A DNA stretch of 64,000 bases from Centropus unirufus (Eukaryota > Chordata > Aves > Cuculiformes > Centropidae). The stretch is from assembly GCA_013397695.1 (NCBI GenBank), contig VYZI01000256.1:531687-595686 (forward strand), in the 5' to 3' direction. The position numbers and the translations under genes were made by a program. Positions within the stretch are counted from its first letter, which is position 1. Each line of letters begins with the position of its first letter. A model generated the notes under the pieces. That model made no database searches and was not told the DNA's origin. It saw nothing but the letters and a program-made list of their open reading frames with translations. This document shows positions 37,501 to 48,612 of the stretch, one piece after another.

Positions 37501-38431
37501 TGTGTATTTGCACTGAAAATGGGAACCCCTTGGATGATTTCCCTCAGGAAGACACTGATCCATCAGAGAAGGTTCACGGAAGAGCTGTCAAACTGACTAA
37601 AGAGAGGAGAAAAGCCTCAGATGACTCAGTCTACCTGACAGATGGCTGCGAGTGCCTGGATCAATAGGGCAGGATACTTACAGGAATTTAATTATTGAGA
37701 CTTCTTCAACCTAGGTGTGAGACACAATCAATATTTTCAATTGAAGCTGACCTAAACTCACAGTAGGAGCAATGCTGAAGGTTTTAGATGAGACAGCCTA
37801 CCAAAGGTTACAGGGGGGTATTTTCTGTTAGTGATTGGAAGGTATAGCTGTAATTGGAAAAAAAGGCTTAATTCAGGAAGCTTTAAAGTTGTTTTGGGCA
37901 GTTAGTGTTTCTGTTTCAAACACACGCTGATATGGAATTTGCTGAAAATTGCCCGAATAATTCTCTGTCTCTGCTAAATTAGGTGAAATGGAGAAGTTGG
38001 TCTCCTGCCATGAGCCTTCTTTTGTTGCTAATTGCAAGGATGAGATGATGTGTGGGAGTGGGACTTCTCTCTCAGGCCACTAGTTAAGAGCTCAGCTCCA
38101 GCTGAACCTTTGGAACGACACTGGCTGGCATGGTGGTCCCCACAGGGTGGGGAGGCCCTGGCATAGGGGCTGTGGTAGCGTTTGGCCATAGTGGTTGCAG
38201 GGCTCTGTTTAAGGCCTTGTGGGAGCAAAACTCTGCTGCTTTCTTGTCCAAATAATCCCGATGGGCTGCAGGGTGTGACCTCTACTGCCAAGATAGCTGG
38301 GGCACTGGTAGCCTCTGGATGTCTAACAAGGACCATGAATTTAAAACGTTAGATTTCTGTCCAGTTATTGTGTGAGGAATAAGCAATCCAGTTTGCTGTC
38401 CTAAACAGGAACCATCTGTTTGTTTTGTCAG

Positions 38432-38519
38432 ATTTCTCTTCATTCTACTGGGACCGAAGGGCAAAGCAAAGTCCTATCATGAGATCGGCCGCGCCATTGC
38501 CACTCTGATGTCAGATGAG
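38432..38519 (+). CDS. SLC4A4: SLC4A4 exon 6 of window, cytoplasmic domain
   Basis: 88 nt: one base completes Arg, then 29 codons [20 protein letters not shown] and AIATLMSDE. Human-equivalent residues are 279-307. The Arg of HEIGR is human R298, whose change to Ser is linked to proximal renal tubular acidosis; it is conserved here. The donor is GAG|GTTGGT, weaker than consensus (T at +3 and G at +4). Confidence 0.97.
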
Positions 38520-39710
38520 GTTGGTGTCTCGACATTTCCTTTGTGAGACGGGTTCTCCTGGGTTCCACTTTGATATTTAATAGCAATGGCCATTCCTCCA
38601 GTGTGGGTGACAGGGATGGGTATAGGCATAAAGCTGGAATATCCAGGTGTCATCTCCTAATTGAATGTGTTTGCATTATTATTTCACCTGGCCTCATGGT
38701 TTTATAAAGCATGACTGCAGGCGTTTCTGATGGGTGTTCTCCTGCTAGCAGTCTCTCTGTCAAGTAGCCTGTGAATTAACCTTGGAATTAATCTAGTTGT
38801 GGTTGTGTGTGGCACTGCATGCCAGAGCCCTTCTTTGTTCAGACAGCGCTTATTTATTATCCATGGGCAGCCCAAGAGCACTCGCTCATCACACACCTCA
38901 GTGAGATGACAGGGCTTTCAGTGTTCACTTATGGCTTCCTTCTTCCAAGGTCCCCAGGGCTCTGTGCATCTGGGGTTGATTTACATAGTGTTTGTTTCTT
39001 GTTTTCTCCTTGTTTTGCTCTCACTTGATTCCCTCAATTATTGCTCGCCTGCTCTCAGCTCTTCTGTTTTCTGTCATTCCACTGCTTGAAGCAGTGGATT
39101 GGTTCCATAGCCTTGAAGTCCTCCTTCCCATCACCAACTGTTTTTAGTAAGTCTGTCACCTCTGCTAATCCACCTTCACTCCAAGCAGCCCAAAATAATT
39201 CAGCATTAATGCTCTTTCCCCTGTTCTATCAGTCACTCTTCATCTGAGCCTTTCAGAAAAGCTGTTTTGTGCTTCTTGATCTAATTTCTGAGTAAATATT
39301 GACATAATTCCGATGTCAGAGGGCTGAAAACTGACCTATTTTTTTGATAGATTGAAGTTGGTAGGAAAGGGGATCAACATTTGTTTTGTAGCTTTGCAGA
39401 AGTGTCCTGAAGTATAATTGAAACACCTTACTTAAAGGAAAACTCTCTTTCTGGATAAAAGAAAGGTAGAATTGCTCCAGTAATGTTCTTTAAAGGTTAG
39501 AAAATAATATTTTCCTAAAAATTAGAAATGCACCTGCGAGATAAGAATCTCTGTAATTGAACAGCCAACCAAAGGAAAGGGCTTCCCTCAGCTTCCACAC
39601 CCTTGTGTCAGATGTCCTGGTAGTTTTTGAGAATAAGTTGGTTTTGAAGGATAAAACTCAGTAGCTTCCTCTGGTATCTGGGTCACTGAAAACAACCCTT
39701 TCCCTTGCAG
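38520..39710 (+). other. SLC4A4: Intron 6 of window
   Basis: This 1.2-kb intron contains no CR1 or other repeat that I can recognise. The middle is T/C-rich. Confidence 0.85.
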
Positions 39711-39865
39711 GTGTTCCATGACATTGCCTACAAAGCCAAGGACCGGCAGGACCTGATTGCTGGCATCGATGAGTTTCTGGATGAAGTCATTGTGCTCCCA
39801 CCTGGGGAATGGGATCCAGCCATTAGAATAGAGCCTCCCAAGTCTCTTCCATCTTCGGATAAAAG
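39711..39865 (+). CDS. SLC4A4: SLC4A4 exon 7 of window, end of folded cytoplasmic domain
   Basis: 155 nt: 51 codons plus two bases of Arg; acceptor CCCTTGCAG, donor AG|GTAATG. It encodes VFHDIAYKAKDRQDLIAGID, EFLDEVIVLPPGEWDPAIRI and EPPKSLPSSDK, the strongly conserved SLC4 block that ends the folded cytoplasmic domain. Human-equivalent residues are 308-359, with one change from recall (DRH to DRQ). Confidence 0.98.
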
Positions 39866-40560
39866 GTAATGGCAGGAGACAGGCATATTTAGCTCTGTGA
39901 TGAAGGACAGAGTGCATCAGGCCAGAAAAAGTGACAGGAAGAGATGATGCTCTGGGTGCACCAAGTTTATGGAATAGCTGCAGAGTTGCCTGTGTCTATC
40001 TGACTCTTTTGAGAAAGCACCATCAATACTTGTAAGAAGTGGGAACAATTGTAAGCTGAAAGAGGGGAGATTGAGATGAGATCTTAGGGAAAAGTGTTTT
40101 CCTGGGAGGGTGGCAAGGCCCTGGCCCAGGCTGCCCAGTGAAGCCATGGCTGCTCTGTCCCTGCAGGTGTTCTGGCCAGGCTGGATGGGATTTTGAAACC
40201 CTGATCCAGGAGAAGGTGTCTGTGCTTGTGGCAGGGGGTGGAACTGGATGGGCTTTGAGGTCCCTTCCTTAATAGGTGGTGAGGGGATATTCTTGCAATT
40301 CCAAACCCTTTAAGGTGATTGCTGCAAGCATTCAATAACACACACAGTGGTTATCCAGTCTCTTTGAGGTTCTGCTTGGTCTTTCTAACATGCTGCATTC
40401 CACTCTGCATGCCAGCAGGTCAGCCTTCCAGTCTCCTTTGTGTTCCACATCTTCAGGAAAGTCTGTGGAACGCTAGCTTGGAGGAACTATGGGGGAATTA
40501 TGTTTGGGGAAGCCACCAGACAATACAGTGACCCTCAGTTTGCCTTGCCCTCTTGCCTAG
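39866..40560 (+). other. SLC4A4: Intron 7 of window
   Basis: About 230 of these 695 bases are a CR1 fragment. The remainder shows nothing recognisable. Confidence 0.85.
40039..40270 (+). mobile_element. CR1 LINE 3' fragment, sense orientation
   Basis: GCTGAAAGAGGGGAGATTGA, GATGAGATCTTAGGG, TTTTCCTGGGAGGGTGGC, GGAACTGGATGGGCTTTGAG and GTCCCTTCC follow the forward CR1 order. The final octamer tail is missing. It ends about 290 bases before exon 8. Confidence 0.92.
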
Positions 40561-40674
40561 GAAAAACATGTACTCTGGTGGAGAAAACCTGCAGATGAAT
40601 GGAGACACACCTCATGATGGAGGGCACGGTGGTGGGGGCCACGGAGACTGTGAAGAACTGCAACGAACTGGCAG
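40561..40674 (+). CDS. SLC4A4: SLC4A4 exon 8 of window, Gly/His-rich linker before TM1
   Basis: 114 nt: one base finishes Arg, then 37 codons, then two bases of Arg. KNMYSGGENLQMNGDTPHDG, GHGGGGHGDC and EELQRTG correspond to human residues 360-397 and link the cytoplasmic domain to the first membrane segment. The one substitution from human as recalled is V to L in GGENLQ. The exon is phase 2 at both ends, so skipping would keep frame. The donor CAG|GTTGGT is weak. Confidence 0.97.
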
Positions 40675-42680
40675 GTTGGTAATACCCCACTCGGTGTGAG
40701 GTACCTGGAGTGATCCACGCAAGATGGCAATGTGTCCCTTGCAGAGCCATTTTACCCCTTCCATTTTCCGTCTCGACTTTCTGTTTGTATAGGGCGAGCT
40801 GTGACCCCCAAAACATGTCCTGGGGTTTTTAATGTCCAACTTGAGAGTATCTGAAGGGTTCCGAACATCCAGCTTCAGCAAAGGACTAAGCATTTTAAAT
40901 GAGGTATTCAAATAGGCTGCATCTGAAGCAGGGTGAATAGCAGGGCGAGGGAGGGAGGGGATTCTGCTCCTCTGCTTTGTGTCGTGAGATCCCCACCTGG
41001 AACCCTGTGTCCAGCTCTGGTGCCTCAGCACAAGAAGGACATGGATCTGTTGAAGAGAGTCCAGAGGAGGCCATGGAGATGATTGGAGGGCTGGAGCACC
41101 TTCCATACAAGGACAGGCTGAGAGAGTTGGGCTTGTTCAGCCTGGACAAGAGAAGACTCCAAGGAGACCTTATAGCAGCTTCCAGTATTGAAAGGGACAC
41201 CAGGAAAGCTGGGGAGGGGCTCTTGATGAGGGACTGCAGGAGTGCACAAGGGGAACAGCTTGAAGCTGAAAGAGAGGAGCCTGAGATGAGATCTTAGGGA
41301 GCAATGTTTTCCTGTGAGGGTGGGGAGGCCCTGGCCCAGGTTGCCTTGAGAAGTTGTGACTGCCCCATCCCTGGAGGTGTTCAAGGCCAGGTTGGATGGG
41401 GCTTGGAGCAAATTGACCCAGTGGGAGGTGGCCCTGCCCATGACAGGGGGTTGGAACTGGGTGGGCTTTGAGGTCCTTTTCAACCTAAACCATTCCCTGA
41501 GTCTGTAACTAAGAACGAAGGCCCAGGGGGGTGTTGGCTGTTGAGAGCCTGAAGTTGTGGGAACTGCGAGAGATGTGAACGTGACAGGTAGCACTATGGT
41601 TTCCATTTGGATTGCTCGAAGTGCCTTAGCCAAAAGCAGAGTCCTTCCCTTTCCCAGACCTTCCTGTTGTAACTGGATTGCACAGGTGAAGGCTTTTCTG
41701 GGACAGAAGTACAGGACGTAGTGGAGCCCCAGACCTTACTCTGCTGTTTTACCCTGCCTGTGTGCCATGTAAGAATTCACCAGAGTGGGAATGCAGTTCA
41801 GGCAGCCCCAAAATGGTATGCTCACTGTTTCAGGGCCAGTTGTCCGGTTTTTGTGGTGACATTGTGCCCTCCTACCTACTGTCTATTTGTTTAAGTTCTA
41901 GTAGAATATCTCAGTTCAAGGGGAAAGGCCTGAAAGTCAGAACTGAGGCAATGATGTGGACACGGCCTTTGATCTATCCCGACTGTGGGTCAGAGGGGGA
42001 CTTGTGCCAATCTGCCCTGTACTTCTCTGCATTCAGAGTGTCTCAACAGTCCTGGTGTCGGCAGTGAACTGGCAGAGGGGAACAAGAGGAAAAACACAAA
42101 TGGGTTTCATGTTGGCTATGTCAGAGCCACATGGAGTTTATAAGGTTAAACACTGTCTTGGCTGTGGCTGTACAGAAAGATGGCATCTGTGAGTGGAGCT
42201 GCCTTGTTCTCCGAGATGGTTTCATATATTTGTTCTAGCACTGTTTCTGGAGAGCAATTTGAAGCCTTTTTCCATTTAGCAGATTGTCTGGCTCACTCTA
42301 CCACTGTGTCTGCCACGTGGAGCAGTTTAGGCAGGGATTTAGACTAGAGTTGATATATTTTATTGCATCAACCACTATAGTTGGGGAAAAAACCCAGCAG
42401 ACAAGCTTCCTGGACTGCAGACTGCAGTGCTCTGTTTGAGCAGGAGTGGGGCTTGTGTTCCTGAAATGGCTCTTTCCAGCCGCATTACACGTCCAGGACA
42501 TGCTCTTTCTTTCCACCGTTACCTCAGTGATACCCCTGGACCATCACAGCTGTGATAAGGCTGGGATGATCTCACTCCTTCCAGAAAATGCTTCATTTCT
42601 GGCAGTACTTCTGATTCTTTATCTCAGTGATTTTCACTGTAAAACATTTTGCACGACTCCTCTCTTGCTTGTCTTTTCAG
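40675..42680 (+). other. SLC4A4: Intron 8 of window
   Basis: This 2.0-kb intron is one-quarter CR1 (40985-41500). The rest has nothing recognisable. Confidence 0.85.
40985..41500 (+). mobile_element. Longest CR1 LINE copy in the window, sense orientation
   Basis: About 515 bases in forward order. The 5' half translates to the C-terminal end of the CR1 ORF2 reverse-transcriptase polyprotein (GGLEHLPYKDRLRELGLFSL, DKRRLQGDLIAASS). The 3' half is the CR1 end region (GAGATGAGATCTTAGGGAGC to CAACCTAAACCATTCCC). It is 5'-truncated and has frame breaks, so it is inactive. Confidence 0.95.
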
Positions 42681-42855
42681 GTTCTGTGGGGGCTTAATCA
42701 AAGACATAAAGAGGAAAGCACCATTCTTCGCCAGCGACTTCTATGATGCTTTAAATATTCAAGCCCTTTCGGCCATCCTTTTCATCTACCTGGCCACAGT
42801 GACCAATGCCATCACATTTGGAGGCTTGCTTGGGGACGCTACAGAAAACATGCAG
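42681..42855 (+). CDS. SLC4A4: SLC4A4 exon 9 of window, first transmembrane segment
   Basis: 175 nt: one base finishes Arg, then 58 codons; acceptor GTCTTTTCAG, donor CAG|GTTAGC. FCGGLIKDIKRKAPFFASDF and YDALNIQALS lead into a hydrophobic segment AILFIYLATVTNAITFGGLL (TM1), then GDATENMQ. Human-equivalent residues are 398-455. The Ser of IQALS is human S427, linked to proximal renal tubular acidosis and conserved here. One change from human as recalled is ATDN to ATEN. Confidence 0.98.
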
Positions 42856-45800
42856 GTTAGCGAGAGCTTCTGAAGCAACTAAATCTGTTCATTGCCTTGT
42901 GCTGCCTACAATCAGACGGGTGTTTGGCCACCAGCAGAGCTTGAATTCTGGGTATGATTAATAGAGGTATCCTGTGTTTCCACTGCACGCTGGCTTGGTT
43001 TCTCTGTTGTTGGACGGCTGTCCTTCCAAAGCTTGTACAAGCAGTTACCTTAAATGGTGGTTGAAAGTCATCTGGGCAACAGAGAGACTCCTTTCTCCTT
43101 CTATGTAGAGCAGTTCCTCTGATCTGCTCTCCGTGTTCGTGTCTCGGTCGTACCATTTCAGTCCAACTACGTTTAGAAAGTCTGATTCAGACTTTCCACG
43201 TCAGAGCACAGCACTGTATCCTCTGCATGACAATTAGGATCCTTGGACTTCTGCCTTTCTGGTGAAAAGAAAATCCTGGGAGTCATAGGAAAGTGAGAAC
43301 ATCAGGAGATGGGACACGGGAGTAATGAAAGGTCTTTAGGAAGATGAATTTCCTGACAGTGGAAAGTCAGATCTAGTCAGCCTAACACGGCCAAGGCCCA
43401 GTGCAGGAAAACTTTGTCTGCTATTTTGTCGTTTATGCACTTCAGCTTTTACTTGCTTATCATGCACAACAACCAATTGTATTTACTGGGTTTTATTTAG
43501 GTATTGATTTCAAATTGAAATAGCAACAGTGCTTCTGAGCAATTCACTGGTGGATCAGAGCTTTGGAGAGTCGGCACAACTGGCTTTTCTTTTTCCAACT
43601 CCCTTCAACAGTCCCTTAGTTGCCATCTGTCTGAAAAGGCCTGAGGTCTCTTGGCTGCTGCAGGAGCCTAGAGGGGGGTTTAGCTGTAGGTTTTCAAACA
43701 AAATTGTACGTTTTTCGTGCTCAAATACTCCTGTATCATCAGAGCCAGAGTGAAGCATCCCAAAGCTCCAGGGACCTGGTCTGTGTGATCAGGTTCATGT
43801 CAAGTGTTGCTCAAACCACTGAGCATGCCCGCAGCAGGAAAGGGAGGGGAGCAGGGGTTTCTGTAAGATACATAAGAGCACGAGCTGCACTGAATCTTTT
43901 CAGTGTTTTCAGTGTCAGGAAGGTTACACCAGCACTTAGAAGCTTTTGCCCAGGTTTTTTTTCCTCATAGAAAACAGTAGTTTGGGGGGCTACCACATCA
44001 CAGTTTATAATTCATGTTCCTTGTAAGCAGTTAAGTGGCTGCTGCTGGGTCAGGCACTAAGACTCGCCCGACCACGCTGCCTGTCCCAGAGAGCCTGCCC
44101 TGGCCAGCGTTCCTTTAAAAGCTCACTTTGGAGTTTTACGTTTCTGAGTAAAGACACTATTCTTAGCCACAGACTCGTGGAAGAATGCTAGGGAAAGAGA
44201 TTCCAGATGTGCTGGCTGTGAGGGCCTTCTCCATGAGTAATGCAGGACAATCGAAGGGGATCAGCTGTGTGAATGCCTTTCCTTGCTCCGAGAGCAGTTG
44301 TCTCATTCTCAAATCTTCCAGAAGCCACAAGTAAAGGTTTGTAGGCTCCTATCCACATCCCCTGCAGAAGCCTGGAGGCCACAGTGTGTCACAGCAAGTA
44401 GATCTCCCTTTGGCTGATCAGTTCCTGCAAGAGCCATGGCTGTTAGCAATGGGCATCACCAAGAGCACGTAGAGATGGAGACGACTGAGTATGTCACCTC
44501 CTGCGAAGGCAGGGTTCTTTCTGTCCACTGTATAACAGCTCGCCTAGAAGGAAGAGGGACTAAATGTGTGTTAGAACAGGTGGCTTTTCAGCCTTCCTTG
44601 CCTTTTGCTTCTCTGCACACCTCTCGTGCTGCTGCTTTAATTACCCGGCAATAACAAATCTTGGCCACTGCTGGTTTGAAATCACGTTTGTGGCCAGAGA
44701 AAGAGTTTAAGATTGCTTTAGAGAAAATTCTGCTAGTGATTTAGTAGATCAAAACCTAATGTTCTGCTCTATGCAGTAACACACTGGTTTGACACATGGC
44801 AATAGGAGCATACTTTCCCCAGTGTAAACAGTAACTCGAGTCTTTCCAAGCCACGAAACTGGATTGAAATTCTTCCTCTTACCACTGATAAGTCAGAAAT
44901 ACTGCAGCCCCGACCCTGGGATTTGTCATGTATCCAAAGAAGGACCTGCACCGGCTGTTGATTGCTGGTTGCTCAGCATGTGCAGTGTTAGTGAGGCTGC
45001 TGGGTCAGACACAGCTACAACAGAACACATCAACCCATGCTTACAGCTGCCCTGGCCTCTGGTTAAGCTTTCCTGGAGAGGGAGACGTTGGCAGCTGCGT
45101 CTCTAACTCTGTAGATGATAGTGCTCTTCTTCCTTTAATGCTCAGCCAAGTGTGCACAGATGAGTTTCTGTAAGAGCGAAGGAGGGCAGGTCCAGCGAAT
45201 TCTGCCCTGTTTGTTGAAGGATGCATGCTCAGTCAGTAATACCATTTTATTGCTGTTTATATTTCATCCACATTTTGCATTTAAAAAATAAACATTGTCC
45301 AGCTATGGTTGGAGACGGAAATCCAAGAACACATCAAGCACGCTCTTACGCTTCTCCAGCAGAGCTGTTTCGCCATACATGCCAAAAGTAGTTGTAGACC
45401 CCATTAAATATGGATTTTATTACTTAGTTATGACATCTGATGTGCTTGGGTCAGAAGACATGAAGCCTGCTTGGTTTGTGTCTCATTGACTAAACAGTTA
45501 CTAAAAGGGAGGTGTCTTGTATGTCTTGAAAGAGAGTCTGCTCAGTGGGAGAAAGGAAACCCCCCCACACGGGTGTCCAAGAGGAGCATCAGTGCTGTTC
45601 TCCAGCCACACTCCAGTTCCACACCATGTCTGTCCTGCAAGAGCCCTGCAAACGGGTATCTTCAACAACAAAGATGTGGGAGGTGCTCAAGGAATTCTTG
45701 AATCCTTTAAGTGGTTTTTGAAAACACTCTCCTCCCCGGTCACATATAAAATGCGATATAGTGTTCTCAGACTCCTTGCCTCAGAAATAACAAAGGGAGT

Positions 45801-46027
45801 TCCTGGCTGTCCTTAGTACCTGCAAATAGGATGGGATGAGCACATCTTTGTGTGCAGCTGCTGGAGAGGGCAGAAGGTAAGCATCTAAGGCTGCATCTTC
45901 CCTTAGTCTTGTCCATATCGGCACACAGCACATGACTGGTCACTGATGTAACTGTTCATGGTCTGACAGCAGAGCTAACAGGAAGGGTTGTTCAGTAGAA
46001 CTCACTTCTCCCCTCTGTCTGCCGCAG
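42856..46027 (+). other. SLC4A4: Intron 9 of window
   Basis: I see no CR1 or other repeat in these 3.2 kb, which is notable beside its neighbours. No gene or RNA is recognisable. Confidence 0.82.
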
Positions 46028-46161
46028 GGTGTGTTAGAGAGCTTTCTGGGCACAGCAGTCACCGGGGCAATATTTTGCCTTTTTGCTGGTCAGCCCCTCA
46101 CCATTCTGAGCAGCACAGGACCTGTCCTGGTCTTCGAACGGCTTCTCTTCAATTTCAGCAA
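46028..46161 (+). CDS. SLC4A4: SLC4A4 exon 10 of window, TM2-TM3
   Basis: 134 nt: 44 codons plus two bases of Lys; acceptor CTGCCGCAG, donor AA|GTAAGT (strong). GVLESFLGTAVTGAIFCLFA and GQPLTILSSTGPVLVFERLL then FNFS form TM2 and the substrate-site TM3 with the SLC4 hallmark GQPLTILSSTGPV. Human T485 and G486, both disease positions, are conserved. One change from human as recalled is S to T in AVTGA. Human-equivalent residues are 456-500. Confidence 0.98.
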
Positions 46162-46680
46162 GTAAGTACACGGGGTAGAGGGGGAGCAGGGGAGGAATGC
46201 TTCGCACTAATGAAATACCAGCTAGGGAATGAGATGGCCAGCGGTGGGGAAAGAGGGGATTTAGTACGTGAAATGAAACCTCTCTTTGTTCCTTGTGGAC
46301 CTCACAGTGCAATCACATCGGGGATTTTCACAGGCACGCATGTCCCGGAGCACTGCCTGGTGTGGGGGGAGCATGTCTCCTCAGGGCCCCCTGGAAATCC
46401 TTGGCCAGGCCTGTCCTCGAGAAGTTTGCACTTGTGACAGGCTGTGTGCTGCTTCTCCCCAGCCACTGCTCCCATATTTCCTGTAGAAGAAAAGAAAAGA
46501 ATCCAGCTCTCAGGGATTTCATTAACTGTGGGTCTCAAGGCTACCAAAAATCGTCCTTTAATCCATTCTTGTTTGAAATAATTGCTGTTACAAAAGCAAA
46601 AATATCTATGATAGGCACAGCTACCAGTCACTGGGTGATCCCAGAATTCCTCAGTGGAGCCTTACGGCATTAAATTCCTA

Positions 46681-47075
46681 GAATCACGGGATGGTTTGGG
46701 TTGGAAGGGACCTTAAAGCCCATCCAGTTCCAACCCCTACCATGGGCAGGGCCACCTCCCATTGGGTCAGTGTGCTCCAAGCCCCATCCAGCCTGGCCTT
46801 GACACTTCCAGGGATGGGGCAGCCACGGCTTCTCTGGGCAACCTGGGCCAGAATCAACCCACCCTCACAGGAAAACATTTTTTCCTAAGATCTCACCTCA
46901 GGCTCCCCTCTTTCACCTTCAAACTGTTCCCCTCGTCCTGTCCCTACCCTCCCTGATCAAGAGCCCTTCCCCAGCTTTTCTGGAGCCCCTTTCAGTACTG
47001 GCAGCTGCTCTAAGGTTTCCCTGGAGCCTTCTCTTCTCCAGGCTGAATAACCCTGGTACAGGCTGCCCAGTCCTG
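46681..47075 (-). mobile_element. CR1 LINE fragment, about 395 bp
   Basis: AATCACGGGATGGTTTGGG, CATCCAGTTCCAACCCC, GGAAAACATTTTTTCCTAAG, CTCCCTGATCAAGAGCCC, GGAGCCCCTTTCAGTACTGG and CTCTTCTCCAGGCTGAATAA follow the reverse-complement CR1 order. It extends into the ORF2 end region, read on the minus strand as LFSLEKRRLQGNLRAA. Confidence 0.95.
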
Positions 47076-48090
47076 CCAAAGGAGGGAAGAGAAGATGGAC
47101 ATGGAGTCAGGCTCTGCTCTGTACTAGAGTGTAGGCAGGGTGGGATTGAGGCCGTTAAAAATGGGCAGAAAATTCTCATTAGCCCAGGGAGAAAAACTGG
47201 AAGCTGCTGACTGGGGTGAGCTCCCAGCAGAGCAAGAGGAGGGTTTCTTTCTTTCCTTTCTTCAGTGGCAATAAATCAATAAAATCAGGAATAGATATGC
47301 TGTAGCTGTTTGCATCTGGTGGGCAGGTCACAGCCCAGGTGCAGCATACAGAAGGGAAAAAGGAAGTTGGAAAAACACTTTGTGCCGTCTGGGGAGGGAG
47401 AAAGTGGTTGTTTTTAACCTGTGGAGGAGATGGTGGTTATAAAAGCTATTGTCCTAACAACCTGCTGGAGCAGAATGGCAGGATTGTTGGAGGGAGCCTT
47501 TCTCACAAGGAAATTGGTAGCAAATACTGTGATTTTTCAATAATGCATTTGTTGGTTGTTCATATTCACAATGCCTGTTCCTGCTGGGAGCAAAATTAGA
47601 GAGACTTCCCAACTACCAATTCATTTACAGTCCGACCCTGTGATGTGTGTTACCTAAAAATGCCTCATGTAACCCAGCCATGCTTCCAGCGCTGGGGTAG
47701 AGTGGGTCAATGCTGCAGGACAGCCTGGCTCAGCTCCCATCCTGGTTGGGGCACTCTGCTCCCATGCTGAGTCCCTGTGGTTGCTCCTTGTGAAAGGAGT
47801 CTGGGTTTCTGAGCTGGAAGCACTGGGAAGTGAGGCCCTGGGCTCCCCAGGAAAGCAGGATCTCAGCCCTTCTGCCTTCTAGCCGCAAAGACAGGCAGTG
47901 GGGAAAGGTTCCTCTCCAGAGACCTCTGGAAAATGAATCATGACTAAAGTGCTCAGCCTGTTATATTGTGTGTGTGAAACCTCCTGTGCTTTTTTATCTG
48001 CTTTGAGCTTCAGACAGGCTGCAGGACTTCAGGGGTAAGGAAAAGTGTCACTGAAAAGCTTTTGAAGTTCTGCAGTTCTGCCAGCTGTCT

Positions 48091-48235
48091 TCATAGAATC
48101 ATGGAACCATGGTTGGGTTCAAGGCCAGGTTAGATGGGGCTTTGAGCCCCGTGATCCAGTGGGAGGTGTCCCTGCCCATGGCATGGGGTAGAACTGGATG
48201 GACTGTGGGATCCCTTCCAACCCAAACCATTCTCT
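48091..48235. mobile_element. Composite CR1: short reverse piece fused to forward piece
   Basis: TCATAGAATCATGGAACCATGG (reverse 3' tail, 48091-48112) runs directly into TTCAAGGCCAGGTTAGATGG and on to CTTCCAACCCAAACCATTCT (forward, to 48235). Two CR1 3' ends therefore meet in opposite orientations. The element ends about 105 bases before exon 11. Confidence 0.88.
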
Positions 48236-48340
48236 GGTCCCACCACCCCAGCTATTGACCTGCCCCATAGACATTTATGGAGTTGGCTGGCCACAGACGT
48301 GGAGCTGACCCTGATGTTTTCCTTTCCTGTCTCGCGGCAG

Positions 48341-48612
48341 AGACAATGATTTTGACTACTTGGAGTTTCGCCTCTGGATCGGGCTTTGGTCAGCCTTCCA
48401 GTGTCTCATTCTGGTTGCTACCGATGCCAGCTTCCTGGTCAAGTACTTTACCCGCTTCACCGAGGAAGGCTTCTCCTCCCTCATCAGCTTCATCTTCATT
48501 TACGATGCTTTCAAGAAGATGATCAAGCTGGCAGATCACTACCCCATCAACTCCAAGTTTAAGGTGGACTACATCACGCATTACTCTTGTGCCTGTGAAC
48601 CACTAGATCCAG
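48341..48612 (+). CDS. SLC4A4: SLC4A4 exon 11 of window, TM4-TM5 and start of extracellular loop 3
   Basis: 272 nt: one base finishes Lys, then 90 codons, then the first base of Val; acceptor CTCGCGGCAG, donor AG|GTAAGA. DNDFDYLEFRLWIGLWSAF and QCLILVATDASFLVKYFTRF form TM4, and TEEGFSSLISFIFIYDAF begins TM5. Human R510, W516 and L522 (disease sites) and D555 (ion selectivity) are conserved, as is KKMIK, the proposed stilbene-binding motif. L520 of human is Gln here. The exon ends in loop 3 with CACEPLDP, keeping both loop cysteines (C583, C585). Human-equivalent residues are 501-591. Confidence 0.98.

Larger units (their letters stand above)
30873..38431 (+). other. SLC4A4: Intron 5 of window
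   Basis: This 7.6-kb intron contains CR1 pieces at about 31880 (+), 35649 (-), 37113 (-) and 37441 (+). The segment at 35040-35310 is locally richer in CpG and unexplained. I recognise nothing else. Confidence 0.82.
46162..48340 (+). other. SLC4A4: Intron 10 of window
   Basis: This 2.2-kb intron contains a long reverse CR1 (46681-47075) and a composite CR1 (48091-48235) just ahead of exon 11. The remainder is unremarkable. Confidence 0.85.

Noticed and set aside
41025..41633. 202-codon open frame on the minus strand
   Set aside because: It is the antisense of the CR1 copy at 40985-41500 and has no independent gene features.
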